DNA of 35,609 bases, taken from the NCBI GenBank assembly GCA_964638675.1, contig CAZXAU010000021.1, forward strand, positions 1 to 35,609. Reading direction: 5' to 3'. Shown in pieces: positions 15,502 through 23,100 of this stretch (position 1 is the stretch's first letter; every line of letters starts with the position of its first letter). A program made the position numbers and the translations under genes. Under the pieces are notes generated by a model, which worked only from the letters and a program-made list of their open reading frames with translations, did no database searches and was not told where the DNA came from. Origin of the DNA: SIG714 sp964638675 (lineage in GTDB: Bacteria; Bacillota; Clostridia; Oscillospirales; CAG-272).

Positions 15502-15597
15502 TATCGGATCGCAGTATAGAGCGTGATTAATTTACGAAAGTTTTTTAATTTACAGAACTGAATATTTTGAAGCGCAAAATATATTTGAGATAACATT

Positions 15598-16488
15598 ATG
15601 AAACATTACATGCATTTGAACAACGAGCCTTTTTCACAGATAGCAAAAGGAACGAAGACGATAGAGCTTCGTTTATACGATGAAAAGAGAAAGAAGATCT
15701 CTGTCGGAGATCTGATCATATTTACGAACAGCTCGGATGACTCAGCGGAAATAATTGCGGAGGTTAAAGCACTTCACATTTTCGATTCGTTTGAGGAGCT
15801 TTATTCTGCTCTTCCGCTTGATAAATGCGGATATGATACTGATAATATCGCAAATGCAAGTGCTGAGGATATGAGCTTATACTACACTCACGAAGAGCAG
15901 GCAGAATACGGTGTGGTCGGAATTGAAGTTGAAGTGATTCGGACAGATGCAAGCAGAGAATATATTAAAATCGGCAGATTTATTTCTTTGATCTTAAGGC
16001 ATCATCCTGATATTATAGGAATAACCCTTGACAAAAACGGTTGGGCGAAGGTAGACGATTTGATAGATGGAGTTAATAAGAAATATCCTCTTGATTTCGA
16101 GACACTCGAAAAGATAGTGAGAAGCGACAATAAGCAGCGGTATTCATTTAATTCCGACAAAACACTTATACGTGCCAATCAAGGGCATTCGATCGATGTA
16201 GATGTTGAGCCTGAAAAGCTCGTTCCTCCGCAGTATTTATGGCACGGCAGTGCTGAAAAATATGTCGAAAGCATCAATGCAAACGGACTGATACCCAAAT
16301 CAAGATTATACGTTCATCTCTCTCCGGACTATGAAACCGCTTTTAAAGTCGGTTCACGTCATGGAAAAAGTGTCGTATACCGTGTAGAGGCTCGAAAAAT
16401 GCACGATATGGGATATGAGTTTTTCAGATCGGTCAACAATGTGTGGCTTGTGAAAAGTGTGCCTGTCGATTTTTTGCAAAAGGAATAA
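15598..16488 (+). CDS. kptA: ASCH domain fused to KptA/Tpt1 RNA 2'-phosphotransferase
   Basis: Residues 1-114 form an ASCH (PUA-like) RNA-binding domain: HYMHLNNEPFSQIAKGTKTIELRLYDEKR with the typical KxxExR, SVGDLIIF and GVVGIEVE strands. Residues 122-296 form a complete Tpt1/KptA. They contain ISLILRHHP (R134, H135), IRANQGHS (R192, H197), WHGS, HLSPD, VGSRHGKSVV (R254) and the NVWL end. These match the Arg-His-Arg-Arg catalytic set. Tpt1 moves the 2'-phosphate of a tRNA splice junction to NAD+, giving ADP-ribose 1'',2''-cyclic phosphate; its bacterial role is unclear because bacteria lack that splicing. The fusion is one continuous frame without lesions. The WYL regulator follows within 165 bp on the same strand. 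The ribosome site is weak. Confidence 0.9.
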   Translation: MKHYMHLNNEPFSQIAKGTKTIELRLYDEKRKKISVGDLIIFTNSSDDSAEIIAEVKALHIFDSFEELYSALPLDKCGYDTDNIANASAEDMSLYYTHEEQAEYGVVGIEVEVIRTDASREYIKIGRFISLILRHHPDIIGITLDKNGWAKVDDLIDGVNKKYPLDFETLEKIVRSDNKQRYSFNSDKTLIRANQGHSIDVDVEPEKLVPPQYLWHGSAEKYVESINANGLIPKSRLYVHLSPDYETAFKVGSRHGKSVVYRVEARKMHDMGYEFFRSVNNVWLVKSVPVDFLQKE

Positions 16489-16650
16489 ACACTCTGATGT
16501 AAGCTGATTATTTTTAGCTTTGTCACTGCGGACAAGATTATAAATCCGGATGAGACTTTTGTTAAGGCGGTTGCCGATACGTCAAAATGCGAATCAGGCA
16601 ATGCCAACCGAGCTCTTATACGATATAAAGGCGTGAGATATGGAGAAATT
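16489..16650 (+). other. vestigial coding stretch before the WYL gene
   Basis: From about 16500 the frame of the WYL gene is open upstream and reads FVTADKIINPDETFVKAV ... CESGNANRALIRYKGVRYGE, protein-like but without start. It is probably the tail of a gene lost by fusion or deletion. No family is recognised. Confidence 0.35.
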
Positions 16651-17622
16651 ATGTCACAGGATAACTGTCAGAAAATAAAACTGCTTAAGATAATGGAAAT
16701 TCTCAACCGTGAGACCGACGAGGATCATCCTTTGCGTACAGGGGAGATATGCGAACGTCTGCGTAAAATGAATATTACATGCGATCCACGTACGCTTCAC
16801 AGAGATATGAAGCTTCTGAACGAGTGGGGATATGAGGTCATGAGCTACCTTGTAAATCACGAGAAGGGATATTATATAGCAGACCGCAGCTTCAGCATTC
16901 CCGAGCTTAAAATACTTATTGATGCCGTACAGGCATCAAGCTTCATAACAAGGAAAAAGAGTGATGAGCTGATAGATAAGATTGCGGCGCTCGGCGGCGG
17001 AAACCGTGCCGAAATATTGAAAGAAAATCTTGTCTATTTCAATACACGCAAGCACAGCAATGAAAGAGTCCTTTATGTAATAAGTGCGCTCGAAGAGGCG
17101 ATAAGTCAGTACAAAAAGGTTATATTCAAATATTACGACCTTGATGAAAACGGAGAAAAAGTATATCGCCGTGACGGTCACCACTATGTAATAGAGCCGC
17201 TTTCACTTGTTTTCAACGAAGATAACTATTATCTTGTCGGCTACAGCTCAAGGCACGATCAGCTGACAAATTACCGACTTGACAGAATGGAAGATGTAAA
17301 AGCGATCGATGATGAAATTACCGACAAGGCAAGAGAGCTTCGTGACAATGTCGGAGGCTTTACCGAATCTGCTTTTAAAATGTTCAACGGGGAAGAGAAG
17401 AAGGTGACACTCTCTTTTGATCGCAGACTAATCGGAGTCGTTTATGACAAGTTCGGTGAAAAAACTAAAATGAAAAGGATTGACGAAAATACTGTTGAGT
17501 GTTCGGTAAAGATACGGATAAGCCCTCCATTTTATGCATGGGTGTTCCAATTTGCAGACAGTATGAAGATCATCTCACCCCCTTTGGTTTCCGAAGAATT
17601 CGAGAAAATGAAGAAAAAATAA
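16651..17622 (+). CDS. WYL-domain transcriptional regulator (HTH + WYL), 323 aa
   Basis: A two-part regulator. An N-terminal winged helix (residues 8-65: KLLKIMEILNRETDE ... TGEICERLRKM ... DPRTLHRDMKLLNEWGYEV) binds DNA. A central WYL domain follows (about 135-230: VIFKYYDLDENGEKVYRR ... YVIEPLSLVFNEDNYYLVGYS ... NYRLDRMEDV), thought to sense nucleic acids or nucleotides. A WCX-like C-terminal region with KVTLSFDRRL ends it. The start is ATG at 16651 with GGAG five bases ahead; the GTG at 16633 is a poorer choice. It lies downstream of the ASCH-KptA gene with no terminator between, so it may be co-transcribed with it. WYL regulators are often linked to phage defence or DNA-damage response. 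Confidence 0.9.
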   Translation: MSQDNCQKIKLLKIMEILNRETDEDHPLRTGEICERLRKMNITCDPRTLHRDMKLLNEWGYEVMSYLVNHEKGYYIADRSFSIPELKILIDAVQASSFITRKKSDELIDKIAALGGGNRAEILKENLVYFNTRKHSNERVLYVISALEEAISQYKKVIFKYYDLDENGEKVYRRDGHHYVIEPLSLVFNEDNYYLVGYSSRHDQLTNYRLDRMEDVKAIDDEITDKARELRDNVGGFTESAFKMFNGEEKKVTLSFDRRLIGVVYDKFGEKTKMKRIDENTVECSVKIRISPPFYAWVFQFADSMKIISPPLVSEEFEKMKKK

Positions 17623-17653
17623 TTGATTATTACAAAAAATAATTATTCATATA

Positions 17654-17695
17654 AAAACGCCATAAGCAAGCTTTAATGCCTGCATACGGCGTTTT
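17654..17695. terminator. bidirectional terminator between the WYL and trxB genes
   Basis: AAAACGCC (17654-17661) and GGCGTTTT (17688-17695), with ATTTATTG following on the plus strand and ATATGAAT on the minus strand. It serves both convergent genes. Confidence 0.75.
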
Positions 17696-17738
17696 ATTTA
17701 TTGTTTTCCGGTATTATATTATTATGATGCCCAAAACA

Positions 17739-18656
17739 TCAGGCATTTGTTGCGGAATCCGAATACCGGCATGCGGCAACAGCCGCACTGGCACCGTCGG
17801 CTATGGCGGTTGCTATCTGTCTTATCCGCTTTGTACGGCAATCTCCTGCAACGAACAAGCCGGGGGTTTTGGTCGTACAGTTTTCATCAGATATGATATA
17901 TCCCGAATTGTCAAGTTCGGCAAGCAGCGAGAAAGGCTGATTCTCGGGCGATAGACCTATAGCGACAAACATACCGTCCGCCTTAAGTGCTTTTTCCTCG
18001 CCGCCGCAGTTGATTATTACACCTGCAAAAGCCTGATTTTCTTCAAGAAGTGAACATACTGTTGAGTTGTAGATCACTGAAATATTATCCCGTCCGGCTA
18101 TCTTTTTTTTCAGTGCTTCCTCTCCTGTGAGGCAATCGAGGTTTTGAACCATTGTTACACTGCGGCATACATCTGACAAAAGTACTGCTTCCTGCATTGC
18201 CGAATTTCCGCCGCCTACGAGGATAATATCCTTTTCCTTGTAGAATGCTCCGTCGCATACAGCGCAGAATGATATGCCGTTGCCTATATATTTATCCTCG
18301 TTTTCTATACCGAGCTTTCTGTGTGCGGCACCTGCGGCGATAATTACACAGCATCCTTCATATGTTTGACTGTTGCCATTGACTTTAAAACTGCCGCCTT
18401 TTTCACGCTCAATACCGGTTATAGTATCGATCTCAACCTCAACTCCAAGCGAGAGGGCATGTTCAAGAATTTTGTCGGCAAGTTCGGTGCCGGAGATCTC
18501 GGAAAATGCAGGATAGTTTTCGATCTTTGGTGAAAATGTTATCTGACCTCCGAAACTGCCTTTATCGATGCACAGCACTCTTTTGTTGGCACGTGCTGAA
18601 TAAATTGCGGCTGTAAGTCCTGCTGGACCTGCTCCTATTATTATAATGTCGTACAT
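17739..18656 (-). CDS. trxB: thioredoxin reductase
   Basis: A 305-residue FAD/NADPH flavoenzyme that reduces thioredoxin-type proteins. It has the FAD-binding GAGPAGLTAA (8-17), the redox pair CAVC (131-134), the NADPH-binding GGGNSAMQEA (148-157) and the C-terminal FAD motif GLFVAGDCRTK. It sits 60 bp after nrdD, separated by a strong hairpin. No Shine-Dalgarno sequence is visible before the ATG. In this context it is the likely electron donor to the redoxin tail of NrdD. Confidence 0.97.
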   Translation of the reverse strand: MYDIIIIGAGPAGLTAAIYSARANKRVLCIDKGSFGGQITFSPKIENYPAFSEISGTELADKILEHALSLGVEVEIDTITGIEREKGGSFKVNGNSQTYEGCCVIIAAGAAHRKLGIENEDKYIGNGISFCAVCDGAFYKEKDIILVGGGNSAMQEAVLLSDVCRSVTMVQNLDCLTGEEALKKKIAGRDNISVIYNSTVCSLLEENQAFAGVIINCGGEEKALKADGMFVAIGLSPENQPFSLLAELDNSGYIISDENCTTKTPGLFVAGDCRTKRIRQIATAIADGASAAVAACRYSDSATNA

Positions 18657-18671
18657 ATTTTATTATATTCA

Positions 18672-18697
18672 CGGGGGCTTTAATACAAAAGCCCCCG
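18672..18697 (-). terminator. hairpin between nrdD and trxB
   Basis: CGGGGGCTTT (18672-18681) pairs with AAAGCCCCCG (18688-18697) with a 6-base loop. It lies between the nrdD stop and the trxB start. On the minus strand no T-run follows, so it may act as an RNA processing or read-through control element more than a clean terminator. It also hides the only G-rich stretch before trxB. Confidence 0.6.
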
Positions 18698-18716
18698 AAT
18701 TCCCTTCAAAATTATT

Positions 18717-21104
18717 TTATTTTCTTACGGAATTTATAAACTCGTTCACGCCCTGAATGTCTGAAAATTTAGTTATATTATCGCCGTTTTTCACGACAAT
18801 GGTCGGAGCCTGCTTGATTCCGTATGCTCTTGCGAGGTCTGCGGTTTCATCGTTGACAACGACAGCTTTATATGAAACGCCGTTTTTCTCAAGCAGGGAA
18901 ATAGCTATTTTGCATTTCGGACAGGTTTCGGTTTTGAAAAGTATGATCTCAGAATCATCATTGATCTCGGCTTTATTGTTCTCGTTGCATGTCTCCTGGT
19001 TGCATACTACACCCGCTCTCCGGAGCTTTGAGCTTTCAATGTCGTATTCACTGCGGTGCTCGAATTCCTGAGTTTTTCCGTCATTCCAGTTTTGTACAGG
19101 TCGGTAGTAGCCTGTGATTCTCGAGTAGACCTCGGTTTTCTTGCCGCACTTAGGACATTCATAAACTTCTCCCTGAATATATCCGTGATTCGGACATACC
19201 GAATATGTGGGTGAGAGCGTATAGTAGGGAAGCTTATAGTTTTCAGCTATGGTTCTTACAAGCTTTGCGGCAGATTCCCATGATGTAAGTCTTTCACCGA
19301 GGAATGCGTGGAATACCGTTCCCGATGTATATCTTGTTTGTAATTCGTCCTGAATGTCGAGTGCCGCAAATATATCCTTCGTAAAGCTGACAGGGAGGTG
19401 AGATGAATTTGTATAGTAAGGTGTTTCATCTTCTTCTTTTGCCGCTGTGATAATGTCGGGATATCTCTTCTTATCGTGCTTTGCAAGTCGGAATGCGGTC
19501 GATTCGGCAGGTGTTGCTTCGAGGTTATAAAGATCTCCGTAAAGTTCCTGATAATCAGAAAGCTTTTCACGCATATGGTCGAGCACTTCTCTGGTGAATT
19601 TCTGCGATTCGGGATTGCTGAGGTCTTTTCCGAGCCATTTTGCATTCAGGCAGGCTTCGTTCATGCCTACGAGACCTATGGTAGAGAAGTGATTGTTAAA
19701 TGTTCCGAGATAACGCTTGGTGTAAGGATAAAGTCCGGCTTCGAGGAGCTGTGAAACCACCTTACGTTTTGTCTTGAGTGAACGTGCGGAAATATCCATC
19801 AGTTTATCAAGTCTGCTGTAGAATTCCTCTTCATTTTCTGAGAGATAGGCGATACGGGGCATATTGATCGTTACAACGCCGACAGAACCTGTTGATTCAC
19901 CCGAACCGAAGAATCCGCCCGATTTTTTACGCAGTTCACGCAGGTCAAGACGCAGACGGCAACACATCGAGCGTACATCTGAGGGCTCCATATCACTGTT
20001 GATATAGTTCGAGAAATATGGTGTTCCGTATTTTGCTGTCATTTCGAAAAGAAGTCTGTTGTTGAGGGTGTCTGACCAATCAAAATCTCTTGTGATAGAA
20101 TAGGTGGGAATGGGGTATTGGAAGCCTCTTCCGTTTGCATCACCCTCTATCATTATTTCGATGAATGCACGGTTGACCATGTCCATTTCTTTTTGGCAGT
20201 CGCCGTAGGTATAATCAAGCTCTTTTCCGCCGACGATTGCTTTTTTATCTTTCATATCGGCAGGAACAGTCCAGTCGAGCGTGATATTTGTGAAAGGCGA
20301 TTGAGTTCCCCAACGGCTCGGGGTGTTCACGCCGAAGATAAAGCTTTCAATGCATTTCTTGGTTGCTTTAAAATCAAGCTTGTCTTCTCTTACAAAGGGA
20401 GCGAGGTATGTGTCAAAGGATGAAAAAGCCTGTGCACCTGCCCACTCATTCTGCATGATTCCTAAGAAATTGACCATCTGATTGCAAAGAGTTGCAAGAT
20501 GGCTTGCAGGAGAGGATGTGATCTTTCCTGGAACGCCGCCCAAACCTTCTTCTATGAGCTGACGCAGTGACCAGCCTGCACAGTAGCCGGTGAGCATTGA
20601 AAGGTCATGGATGTGTATGTCCGCACTTCTGTGAGCGTTTGCGATTTCTTCGTCGTATATTTCGGATAACCAGTAATTGGCTGTTATTGTTCCTGAATTT
20701 GAAAGGATAAGTCCGCCGACCGAATATGTTACGGTAGAATTCTCCTTGACACGCCAGTCGGATACCTTTACATAGTTGTCTACTATCTCTTTATAGTCAA
20801 GAAGTGTCGTGCTGACATTGCGAACCTTTTCTCTCTGCTTTCTGTAAAGAATATATGCTTTTGCTACATCGGCATATCCCGATTCTATGAGAACCTGTTC
20901 AACACTGTCCTGAATGTCCTCAACCGATACGCTTCCGCCTTTTATCTTTTTTTCATAATTTGCCGTCACCCTAAGTGCAAGCAAATTGATTATTTCATCG
21001 TTATATTGTTTGTTTAAAGCATCGAATGCTTTTACTATGGCGTCGGAGATCTTCGTAATGTCGAATTCAACTTCCTCACCCGTTCTTTTAATTACCTTGT
21101 ACAT
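18717..21104 (-). CDS. nrdD: anaerobic (class III) ribonucleotide reductase with fused redoxin domain
   Basis: About 795 residues. An N-terminal ATP-cone (KVIKRTGEEVEFD ... VLIESGYADVAKAYILYR, residues 1-95) senses dNTP/ATP. The catalytic barrel follows, with ADIHIHDLSMLTGYCAGWSL and the CCRLRLDLRE segment. The zinc site is CPNHGY ... CPKCGKKT and the glycyl-radical loop YSRITGYYRPVQNWNDGK. Most NrdD proteins end shortly after this. Here a further ~75 residues form a glutaredoxin/thioredoxin-like domain with the active-site pair TCPKC and the cis-Pro segment QAPTIVV. NrdD reduces NTPs to dNTPs without oxygen, after activation by NrdG. Three ATG codons in a row begin the gene; the third (21104) is best spaced (7 nt) from AAAGGA. 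trxB follows. Confidence 0.96.
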   Translation of the reverse strand: MYKVIKRTGEEVEFDITKISDAIVKAFDALNKQYNDEIINLLALRVTANYEKKIKGGSVSVEDIQDSVEQVLIESGYADVAKAYILYRKQREKVRNVSTTLLDYKEIVDNYVKVSDWRVKENSTVTYSVGGLILSNSGTITANYWLSEIYDEEIANAHRSADIHIHDLSMLTGYCAGWSLRQLIEEGLGGVPGKITSSPASHLATLCNQMVNFLGIMQNEWAGAQAFSSFDTYLAPFVREDKLDFKATKKCIESFIFGVNTPSRWGTQSPFTNITLDWTVPADMKDKKAIVGGKELDYTYGDCQKEMDMVNRAFIEIMIEGDANGRGFQYPIPTYSITRDFDWSDTLNNRLLFEMTAKYGTPYFSNYINSDMEPSDVRSMCCRLRLDLRELRKKSGGFFGSGESTGSVGVVTINMPRIAYLSENEEEFYSRLDKLMDISARSLKTKRKVVSQLLEAGLYPYTKRYLGTFNNHFSTIGLVGMNEACLNAKWLGKDLSNPESQKFTREVLDHMREKLSDYQELYGDLYNLEATPAESTAFRLAKHDKKRYPDIITAAKEEDETPYYTNSSHLPVSFTKDIFAALDIQDELQTRYTSGTVFHAFLGERLTSWESAAKLVRTIAENYKLPYYTLSPTYSVCPNHGYIQGEVYECPKCGKKTEVYSRITGYYRPVQNWNDGKTQEFEHRSEYDIESSKLRRAGVVCNQETCNENNKAEINDDSEIILFKTETCPKCKIAISLLEKNGVSYKAVVVNDETADLARAYGIKQAPTIVVKNGDNITKFSDIQGVNEFINSVRK

Positions 21105-21143
21105 CATCATTTCCTTTCATTTCTTTATTTTTTTAGCATATAA

Positions 21144-21172
21144 AATCTATCACATTTTTGCAAATATGTCAA
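21144..21172 (-). promoter_or_regulatory. nrdD promoter
   Basis: TTGACA (21172-21167 on the minus strand), 17 bp, and TAGATT (21149-21144), about 40 bp before the start codon. Confidence 0.75.
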
Positions 21173-21182
21173 TAGTTAATTA

Positions 21183-21230
21183 TCACAATACTTTGGATAC
21201 GTTTTTGTATAAAAACACAATATATTGTAT
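21183..21230 (-). promoter_or_regulatory. pair of NrdR boxes upstream of nrdD
   Basis: On the plus strand ACACAATATATTGTAT (21215-21230) fits the NrdR-box consensus ACACWATATATWGTGT at all but one position. TCACAATACTTTGGAT (21183-21198) is a weaker copy. Their starts lie 32 bp apart, about three helical turns, the spacing usual for NrdR-box pairs. They lie just upstream of the nrdD -35, so NrdR, the ATP/dATP-sensing repressor of ribonucleotide reductase genes, probably controls nrdD (and trxB by read-through). Confidence 0.65.
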
Positions 21231-21305
21231 ATCGGTTTGCTTTTTTGAAAATTCGTGAGTTTTTTTGATCAGCACTGAAAAGCATTGATTCTTGAAAAAC
21301 AGAGC

Positions 21306-21335
21306 AAAAAAGACGACTGTATCTGCCGCCTTTTT
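21306..21335 (-). terminator. terminator of the queG-like/nrdG unit
   Basis: On the minus strand AAAAAGGCGGC and GTCGTCTTTTTT flank a 7-base loop; the stem includes two G-U pairs and is followed by a T-run. Located 80 bp after the nrdG stop. Confidence 0.65.
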
Positions 21336-21414
21336 CAATTTTACACCATTTCAATGAATGAAATTACACTGTCATGAAGTTTTTTGACCGAATGAAATTT
21401 TTTTGCAATCTGAC

Positions 21415-22098
21415 TTATCTTTTAGTAACATTCATAAAATAAGGGCGAATTAATTCCGAAAAATTGTCAAGCTCTTTTTCAGAAAAACCAGAGAGAGGTA
21501 AATTTCCGAGAAGCTTACCGTTGTCAACGAAATTCTGCAGACAATAGCGTTTCGCACCGTACAGCCATTTGCCTATTTCAATCAGGTCTTCCTTTGTATG
21601 GAATTGCCTTACAAGAGTTGTTCTGAACTCATATTCAATTCCGCTTTTCATGAGTATATCAGCACTTTTTATGAAAGGCGATATGTCAATGCCTGGAATT
21701 CCGACTGTGAGCGGATATTTTTGGGGCGTGTTTTTTATGTCCATTGCGACATAATCCACAAGTCCTGATCTGATCAGTGATTCAAGCTTATCGGGCATCG
21801 ACCCGTTTGTATCGAGCTTGATCGGATACCCGATGTCACGTATGCTTTTGATGAGCTTAGGCAACTCGGCATGAATCAGTGGCTCTCCGCCCGATATTGC
21901 AACTCCTTCGAGAATACCTTTTCGCTTTTTCAAAAATGATAAGATCTCTTCAGAGTCGATTCTTTCATGCTCTGAGAGTACAAGTCCCTTGTTGTGACAA
22001 AAGTGACAGCAGAGATTGCATCCAGGTGTGAATATTGTTGCCGCAATTTTTCCGGGATAATCGAGCATCGTAAGTGTTGTGAAGCCCTGTATTTCCAT
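21415..22098 (-). CDS. nrdG: anaerobic ribonucleotide reductase activating protein (radical SAM)
   Basis: A 227-residue glycyl-radical activase. MEIQGFTTLTMLDYPGK opens the typical start; the iron-sulfur triad is CNLCCHFC (CX3CX2C, residues about 28-35); the SAM-binding GGEP (SGGEPLI) and the later strands VDYVAMDIKN complete the barrel. It cuts SAM to make the radical that installs the glycyl radical in NrdD. An upstream frame to 22209 exists, but it overlaps the preceding gene and codes for an unlikely basic stretch; the ATG at 22098 lies 13 bp after that gene's stop and matches the family. It lies upstream of nrdD and is separated from it by a terminator, so the two are expressed from different promoters. 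Confidence 0.95.
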   Translation of the reverse strand: MEIQGFTTLTMLDYPGKIAATIFTPGCNLCCHFCHNKGLVLSEHERIDSEEILSFLKKRKGILEGVAISGGEPLIHAELPKLIKSIRDIGYPIKLDTNGSMPDKLESLIRSGLVDYVAMDIKNTPQKYPLTVGIPGIDISPFIKSADILMKSGIEYEFRTTLVRQFHTKEDLIEIGKWLYGAKRYCLQNFVDNGKLLGNLPLSGFSEKELDNFSELIRPYFMNVTKR

Positions 22099-22111
22099 AA
22101 GTCCTGCCTTC

Positions 22112-22933
22112 TTAATCTTTTTTATCTGTCTTTTTTTCAAATTGTTCGAGATTCCGGAGAAGAATTTTTTTGCCCCTCCATGAAAAAGCTCTTTTTCCGA
22201 ATTCTTCATCGTCCATCTCTTCGATATCTTTATATGTTAAATATGTCGTCCTATGCCCGTGAAAAAATTGTACAGGCGTTATTTCCGCCCTGCGGTTGAG
22301 CGGACATGCACTCTGGCATATATCGCATCCCCATACCGTCGAGTATTTTACCATCATATCGAAATCATGCTCTGTAAGCTCGCCTTTTCTCTGCGTAAGC
22401 TCGGAAAGGCAGGCAGAACATTCTTCATAAGGGCAGAGCATCTTGCATCTTTGGCATTCACGGCAAGTGCGTATCTCACATAATTTCGGCTTTATAGAAT
22501 ATTTTGATACATCCATGTCCGAAATTATTTCGCCGAGAAATACATAGCTTCCGTATTTTTCGGTAATTAAAAGGTGATTGTCGCCGTAGACTCCCAATCC
22601 ACCGATTGCAGCAGCGTGTCTTTCGTCGATCGGAGATGAATCTGAAAAGGCTTTGAAGTTGTAGTCGTCATATTTATTTTTGAGAAGGGTGCAAAGCCTG
22701 TTCAGCATATCATTCATGTATATGTGATAGTCATACGACATGGCGTACAGTGAGATATTTGATTTTTCTGGTATACCTGTAAAGTAAGGAACTGCTGTTA
22801 TAATTACCGATCTCGGCGTAAATTTGACCTGTCGGTTCATTTTTTGTATATTGGTTATTTTGCAGTTCGCAAAATCAAGAAGGGCATACAGCTCAATATT
22901 TTCATTCGCAAAAAAAACTTCCGGATCGTTCAA
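22112..22933 (-). CDS. QueG-like 4Fe-4S double-cluster protein
   Basis: A 273-residue member of the epoxyqueuosine reductase/QueG-like group. SSPIDERHAAAIGGLGVYGDN and LLITEKYGSYVFLGEI carry the corrinoid/substrate-binding core, followed by a ferredoxin-like pair of clusters (CRECQRCKMLCPYEEC and WGCDICQSACPLN). True QueG is about 370-390 residues with a HEAT tail; this shorter version lacks the tail. It could still reduce epoxyqueuosine or serve another reductive role. The start is TTG at 22933 with GGCGGTG ahead; an ATG at about residue 32 is the alternative. It is first gene of the unit with nrdG. Confidence 0.85.
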   Translation of the reverse strand: MNDPEVFFANENIELYALLDFANCKITNIQKMNRQVKFTPRSVIITAVPYFTGIPEKSNISLYAMSYDYHIYMNDMLNRLCTLLKNKYDDYNFKAFSDSSPIDERHAAAIGGLGVYGDNHLLITEKYGSYVFLGEIISDMDVSKYSIKPKLCEIRTCRECQRCKMLCPYEECSACLSELTQRKGELTEHDFDMMVKYSTVWGCDICQSACPLNRRAEITPVQFFHGHRTTYLTYKDIEEMDDEEFGKRAFSWRGKKILLRNLEQFEKKTDKKD

Positions 22934-22968
22934 TTTATCACCGCCTGTCTTATTGGCATTACAATATG

Positions 22969-22998
22969 ATTATAACATGAAAGGAGAGAGATTTGCAA
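22969..22998 (-). promoter_or_regulatory. promoter of the queG-like/nrdG unit
   Basis: On the minus strand TTGCAA (22998-22993) and TATAAT (22974-22969), spacer 18 bp. Confidence 0.6.
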
Positions 22999-23031
22999 TA
23001 GTTTTTTAAAATGATAAAGATACAAAAATAT

Positions 23032-23067
23032 ACTCCGCTGTACTGTTTTAAAACTGTACAGCGGAGT
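23032..23067 (-). terminator. terminator of the rpoBC operon
   Basis: ACTCCGCTGTAC (23032-23043) faces GTACAGCGGAGT (23056-23067); the stem can close to 18 bp with a single mismatch. An ATATTTTTGTATC run follows on the minus strand. 34 bp after the rpoC stop. Confidence 0.9.
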
Positions 23068-23100
23068 GATTATTTTGCCTTTTATCGATCAGATGAGATC

